DNA from: Suillus spraguei
Lineage: Eukaryota; Basidiomycota; Agaricomycetes; Boletales; Suillaceae
Length of the DNA: 44,445 nucleotides
Direction of reading: 5' to 3'
Assembly (NCBI GenBank): GCA_016800925.1
Contig: JABCPU010000512.1
Span: 1-44,445, forward strand
Below, piece by piece: positions 41,235 through 44,445 of this stretch. The notes under the pieces were generated by a model. It ran no database searches and had not been told where the DNA came from. It worked only from the letters and a program-made list of their open reading frames with translations. The position numbers and the translations under genes were made by a program. Numbering within the stretch: position 1 is the first letter of the stretch; each line of letters begins with the position of its first letter.

Positions 41235-43306
41235 TCATGGGGGCGCACAGATGCCATTAAGTGTGTCAAGTGCGCACTTGATAGTGGCATCATCGGGGGA
41301 GTCGTTCAGGCATTTGAAGTCTTCGGTGAGTTTGGTGTCAATGATCTTGACAAAGAGGAAGTTGGGGAGGAGGACCATGTCTTCATTGTCACAGTCGGCG
41401 CTGAAGTGGTCAGGATGGCATGAAAGCGCATCGGGCATGGCGAGTTTAGAGCTGGGGACATGATGGAACTCCAGGTCGAAGTCGGATAGCGTCAATTGCC
41501 AGCACGCTTGTTGGCGCGTCAGTTTCTGAACTGCTCGGAAGTAGAGCAGGTTCTTGTGGTTGGTGAATACGACCATGGGGTGTGGGTTTCCTTCCAGAAA
41601 GTGCCTCCAGGCTTGGAGTGCATGGACGACTGCAAGGAGTTTGCGACCATAGATCTGGTAGTTCCTCTTGGCCAGGTTGAGGCTCTGAGAGAGATATCCA
41701 CAGGGTGATAGGCCCCATTGTCATCTGTCTGGAGCAGGACTGCGCCAGTCGCTGCCAGAGAGGCATCAGTTGCAAGCACAAATTGCTTGACCGGGTCAGG
41801 GTTCTGCAGAACCGGTTCGGAGAGGAAACACTTTTTGAGCGCTTCAAAGGCGTCTTCATGGATGTTGATCCAAGTGAAGATGGTGTCTTTCTTCATCAGG
41901 TCGATGAGTGGGCGCGCGATGTTGGAATAGTGGGAGATGAAGTGTCAGTAGAAGTTGCAGAAGCTGAGGAATGATCGGACTTCTTTCACAGAAGTGGGGG
42001 ATTTCCACTTGCTGATTCCCTTCAGCTTCAAGGGGTCCATCGCGACTTGTCCAGGGCAGATGATCATGCCGAGGTATTCGACTTCTTGTGCATCAAAAGT
42101 GCACTTTTCGGGTTTCAGGAAGAGGGATTCTCTTCTGATCTTGTCGAGGACTCTACAAGTCCATTCTTTCTGCTCCTCCTGAGTGTCGGAGAAGATCAGG
42201 ATGTCATCCATGTAGACAATCATCCATCCTGCATTGGTTTCTTCTGCAAAGGTCTGGTTCATGTAGGCTTGGAAAGTGGCGGGCGAGTTGCACAATCTGA
42301 AGAACATAACCTTCGGCTCGAATAATCCAAAGGAGGTTGAGAACGCCGCTTTCCAGCGGTTATCAGGGTGGATCAGGATATTGTTGTATCCTGATCAGAT
42401 GTCCATCTTCGTGAAGTATTTCGTGCCTCGAAGTTTGGCGATGAGAGGTGGAATAAGGGGAAGTGGATAGGCGTTCTTCATGGTCCATTCGTTGATGTAC
42501 CGATAGTCTTGACAGGGTCGGAGTGACCCATCCTTCTTTCCGACGAAGAAGAAACTGGAAGCTTGAGGGGACTTTGATGGTTGGATGAAGTCTTTCTTCA
42601 AGTGTTCATTGAGGAAGGCTTTGACAGCCTCAGTTTCCTTCGGGGAGAGGGGGTATGCCCTGGAGCTCTTTGGAATGAAACTGGGCTTCATTTCAATCTG
42701 GTGGTCAACTCCAGGTTGAGATGGGGGGAGCTGATTAAGCCCGTCTTTGGCAAAGATGTCAGCAAAGTCGTGGAGGTATGAGGGGACGAGTTCCTCGAAT
42801 GTCTTCTTCATCTTCTCTTGGTTCGCTTCAACAGCAAATTCTTGAGCTTTGTTGCTCATCTTGACGAGATCCTTGGAGGCTTCCAGGATCCAAATGTTTC
42901 GCAGAGGTTTGCTCATGCGATTCATTTTGTTCTTCAAGGTCCCGTCTCGGGTGAGCAGGGTGTTGAGGTCGAGGTTTTCAATGATGCATAAGGAGGTCGT
43001 GTCAGGGGAGTACTCGATGAGTACTTCGTCATCAGTCAGAGGGTAGGTGGCAATGTCGTCCACCTTCTGGCACATTTGGGTGTTGCCAACCCAGACATCC
43101 TCATACTTGTTAAAGTCGGGGAGGTCATCTTCGTTGTCTTTGATGGGTTTTAAACCCGGGGGTCTGTTCTTCTTTTTCTTGCTCTTCTTCTTCTTCTTCT
43201 TGCGCTTCTTGGTGCTTATCTGTTCAAGAACATGGTTGAGAGTTGAGTCCAACATTCTGAGGGGGGCGAATATCTCACCATCTTCTTCTTCCTCGATTGG
43301 GGTCAC
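41235..43306 (-). pseudogene. pol: Gy6 RT and RNase H
   Basis: 42395-43306 is open for 303 codons: a Lys-rich linker, FAKDGLNQLPPSQPGVDH, FFFVGKKDGSLRPCQDYRYI, then FTKMDI followed by TGA, where other copies have Arg (CGA). 41945-42307 continues with CNSPATFQAYMNQ, an intact YMDD at 42203-42214 and CTFDAQEVEYLGMI. RNase H (ATDASLAATGAVLLQTDDNG) is near 41710-41780 with a frameshift. Its end part [14 protein letters not shown] runs to 41235. Inactive because of the stop in motif A. Confidence 0.87.
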
Positions 43307-43900
43307 ACCTCGGAATATGTAGGCAGGTGCACCATGAGACGCACGCTTTCAGTTGAGTATGCGCTCAATGGTTCATGAACACGCGGTCATGCATAAGGCA
43401 ATGGTGTCGTGTGCCCAGTCGATGTCAGGGTTCATCGTGGAAAGCCAAGGCTTTCTGAGTAGGATGTCGTCGTGTTTGGAGAGTTGGGTGACATTGAACT
43501 TTCCATACATGACCCGTTTATCAAGGCGGATAAACAGGGTACAGTAGCAGGAGACCTTCCTGGCCTTCGAGTGACTTCCATCAACAGTGGTGATGTGGAA
43601 GGGGTGTCGGAGTCGATGTTGTGGATCTTGTGGTTCCGCATGAAGGAGGAGTCGATAAACGATCCTCCAGCGCCAAGAGTCAATGATGGCGGTAGACGCA
43701 ATGGTTTTCACGCTCTTTGCACTAAAAAGGGTGACAGGAACTCGAAACTCGTTAATTTGCCAACACATTTAGTATACAGAGCACACTTGGGAGTGACTGA
43801 CATTGCTACAGTACTCCTATCTAAAAATCCTTGCCTCGTCTCTTTCGAAGACTCCGGAGTCTTTTTAGTCTTCTTCGAGTCTGTGTGCCCTTAGGCATCT
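43307..43900 (-). pseudogene. pol: Gy6 protease
   Basis: The frame FRVPVTLFSAKSVKT...TAIIDS changes frame and then reads GAGGSFIDSSF, so the DSGAGG-type active site is broken by a one-base change near 43680. A YGKFNVTQLSKHDDILL segment follows near 43450-43505, matching the protease C-terminal part in the other elements. Confidence 0.75.
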
Positions 43901-43986
43901 TGGTCTTCTTCAGGGCAAGCTTTCTAGCTTTGACCCTTTGACTTCCATATCAGAAGTGTCTTATCGAATCTTCATCATCAGGGACT

Positions 43987-44445
43987 TCATCCCTTACCAA
44001 ATCTTTCCTTTCTTGTCATCATCTCCCATCGGACCTTCAGGTGGAAGGCGGCGTCACCAGCGCGGTGGCCGCGCTTTCCACATTTGAAGCAAAGGCCATC
44101 CTTCATATATTTCTTGCGCTCTTGGCGCATCATGTCGATGTCCATGGTGTTGGGGTCGCATTTAGTGTTGTTCGGCCTCTGAAATGAGGGCTTGTGGTGG
44201 GAGTGGTTCTTGGCAACTGCATTGCGCATGGCCACCCTGCGTTCATAGTTGGCATTCAACTTGATGGCAGCAGAGTAGTATTTGTCAATGGTGGTGGGGA
44301 TGGTTTCCATCTGACAGATGGCACGGCGGAGGGGTTCCTTGAGTCCAGCTTCGAAGAAGTGGATGAGGACCAAGCTTTCCTTGATGCTCACGTGCATCGT
44401 CAGAGTCTTGAACTCTGCGATGTAGTCCGTAAGAGTGCCAGTGTG
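43987..44445 (-). pseudogene. gag: Gy6 gag, C-terminal part, runs off the window
   Basis: Open from the window edge: DYIAEFKTLTMHVSIKES, FEAGLKEPLRRAICQ, then a nucleocapsid CFKCGKRGHRAGD in which the fourth Cys is missing. A one-base deletion at the following codon would explain the loss and the stop soon after. The N-terminal part is outside the window. Confidence 0.8.

Larger units (their letters stand above)
28763..44445 (-). mobile_element. Gy6: second-family gypsy chromovirus, split by Gy5, open at window end
   Basis: 3' LTR 28763-29647 (different from LTR-A), ORF3 29680-30960 continuing at 39311-39408, then chromodomain, integrase, RNase H, RT, protease and gag to 44445. Gy5 sits inside ORF3 (TSD GTGCT) and a solo LTR-A (40702-41177) inside the integrase zinc region. 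It has the same gene order as Gy3-Gy5, including ORF3, with clearly diverged proteins. Its 5' LTR and TSD lie beyond the window. Stops in RT and integrase make it defective. Confidence 0.9.

Overview
The window looks like a repeat-dense heterochromatic block of a fungal genome, most likely a filamentous basidiomycete. The evidence is indirect: chromodomain-bearing Ty3/gypsy elements of the self-priming Tf1/sushi type, a hAT transposase remnant with a 49-bp GTAAGT...TTAG intron, and CpG-focused decay of the repeats. I found no intact host gene, rRNA, tRNA or CRISPR array. Nearly all of the 44 kb is long terminal repeat (LTR) retrotransposon DNA in various states of nesting.

Layout. (1) 1-5967, plus strand: the 3' half of a decayed gypsy element (Gy1, ending with an LTR at 3658-4130), directly abutting the 3' end of a second one (Gy2, LTR 5493-5967). 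Gy2 lies in a broken LTR of a different family (LTR-B, 5968-6269). (2) 6270-6424: a short unique strip. (3) 6425-25116: an old full-length element on the minus strand (Gy3, target-site duplication (TSD) CAAGA). Its 3' LTR was split by a second full-length element (Gy4, 6668-15652, TSD GTAGT). Gy4 carries a solo LTR-B (TSD CAGGG) and a solo LTR-A (TSD ATTCC). Gy3 also carries two LTR-D solo repeats in opposite orientation and one solo LTR-A (TSD GCTGA). (4) 25117-28762: low-copy-looking DNA with a hAT transposase C-terminus (25653-26211), palindromes, and a 1.4-kb solo LTR-C (TSD TGATC) containing 17 copies of an 8-bp repeat. (5) 28763-44445, minus strand: Gy6, a gypsy element of a related but different family. 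It is split inside its third ORF by full-length Gy5 (30961-39310, TSD GTGCT), which itself holds a solo LTR-B (TSD GTATG). Gy6 also holds a solo LTR-A at 40702-41177 and runs off the window within gag.

After removing nested insertions, Gy3, Gy4 and Gy5 are 7.47, 7.61 and 7.58 kb, which supports the reconstruction. All share one plan: LTR - primer-binding site - gag with a CCHC knuckle - (-1 shift) - protease, reverse transcriptase (RT), RNase H, integrase, chromodomain - an extra third ORF - purine-rich tract - LTR. The third ORF (ORF3, about 460-490 residues) sits where env would be, has no visible signal peptide or membrane segment, and ends in two tandem zinc knuckles (CX2CX4HX4C and CX2CX6HX4C). 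It is present in all six elements, including the diverged Gy6 family, and is the most unusual coding feature here.

The LTR-A elements show a candidate self-priming system: an 11-nt motif just downstream of the LTR TATA box is the exact complement of the primer-binding site next to the 5' LTR. It is followed by two leader hairpins, one with a compensatory base-pair change between subfamilies. Most inactivating substitutions that can be compared between copies are CpG transitions, including YMDD to YMDN in RT and loss of the DSG protease motif. All elements appear non-autonomous now. Difference counts are by-eye comparisons, not computed alignments.
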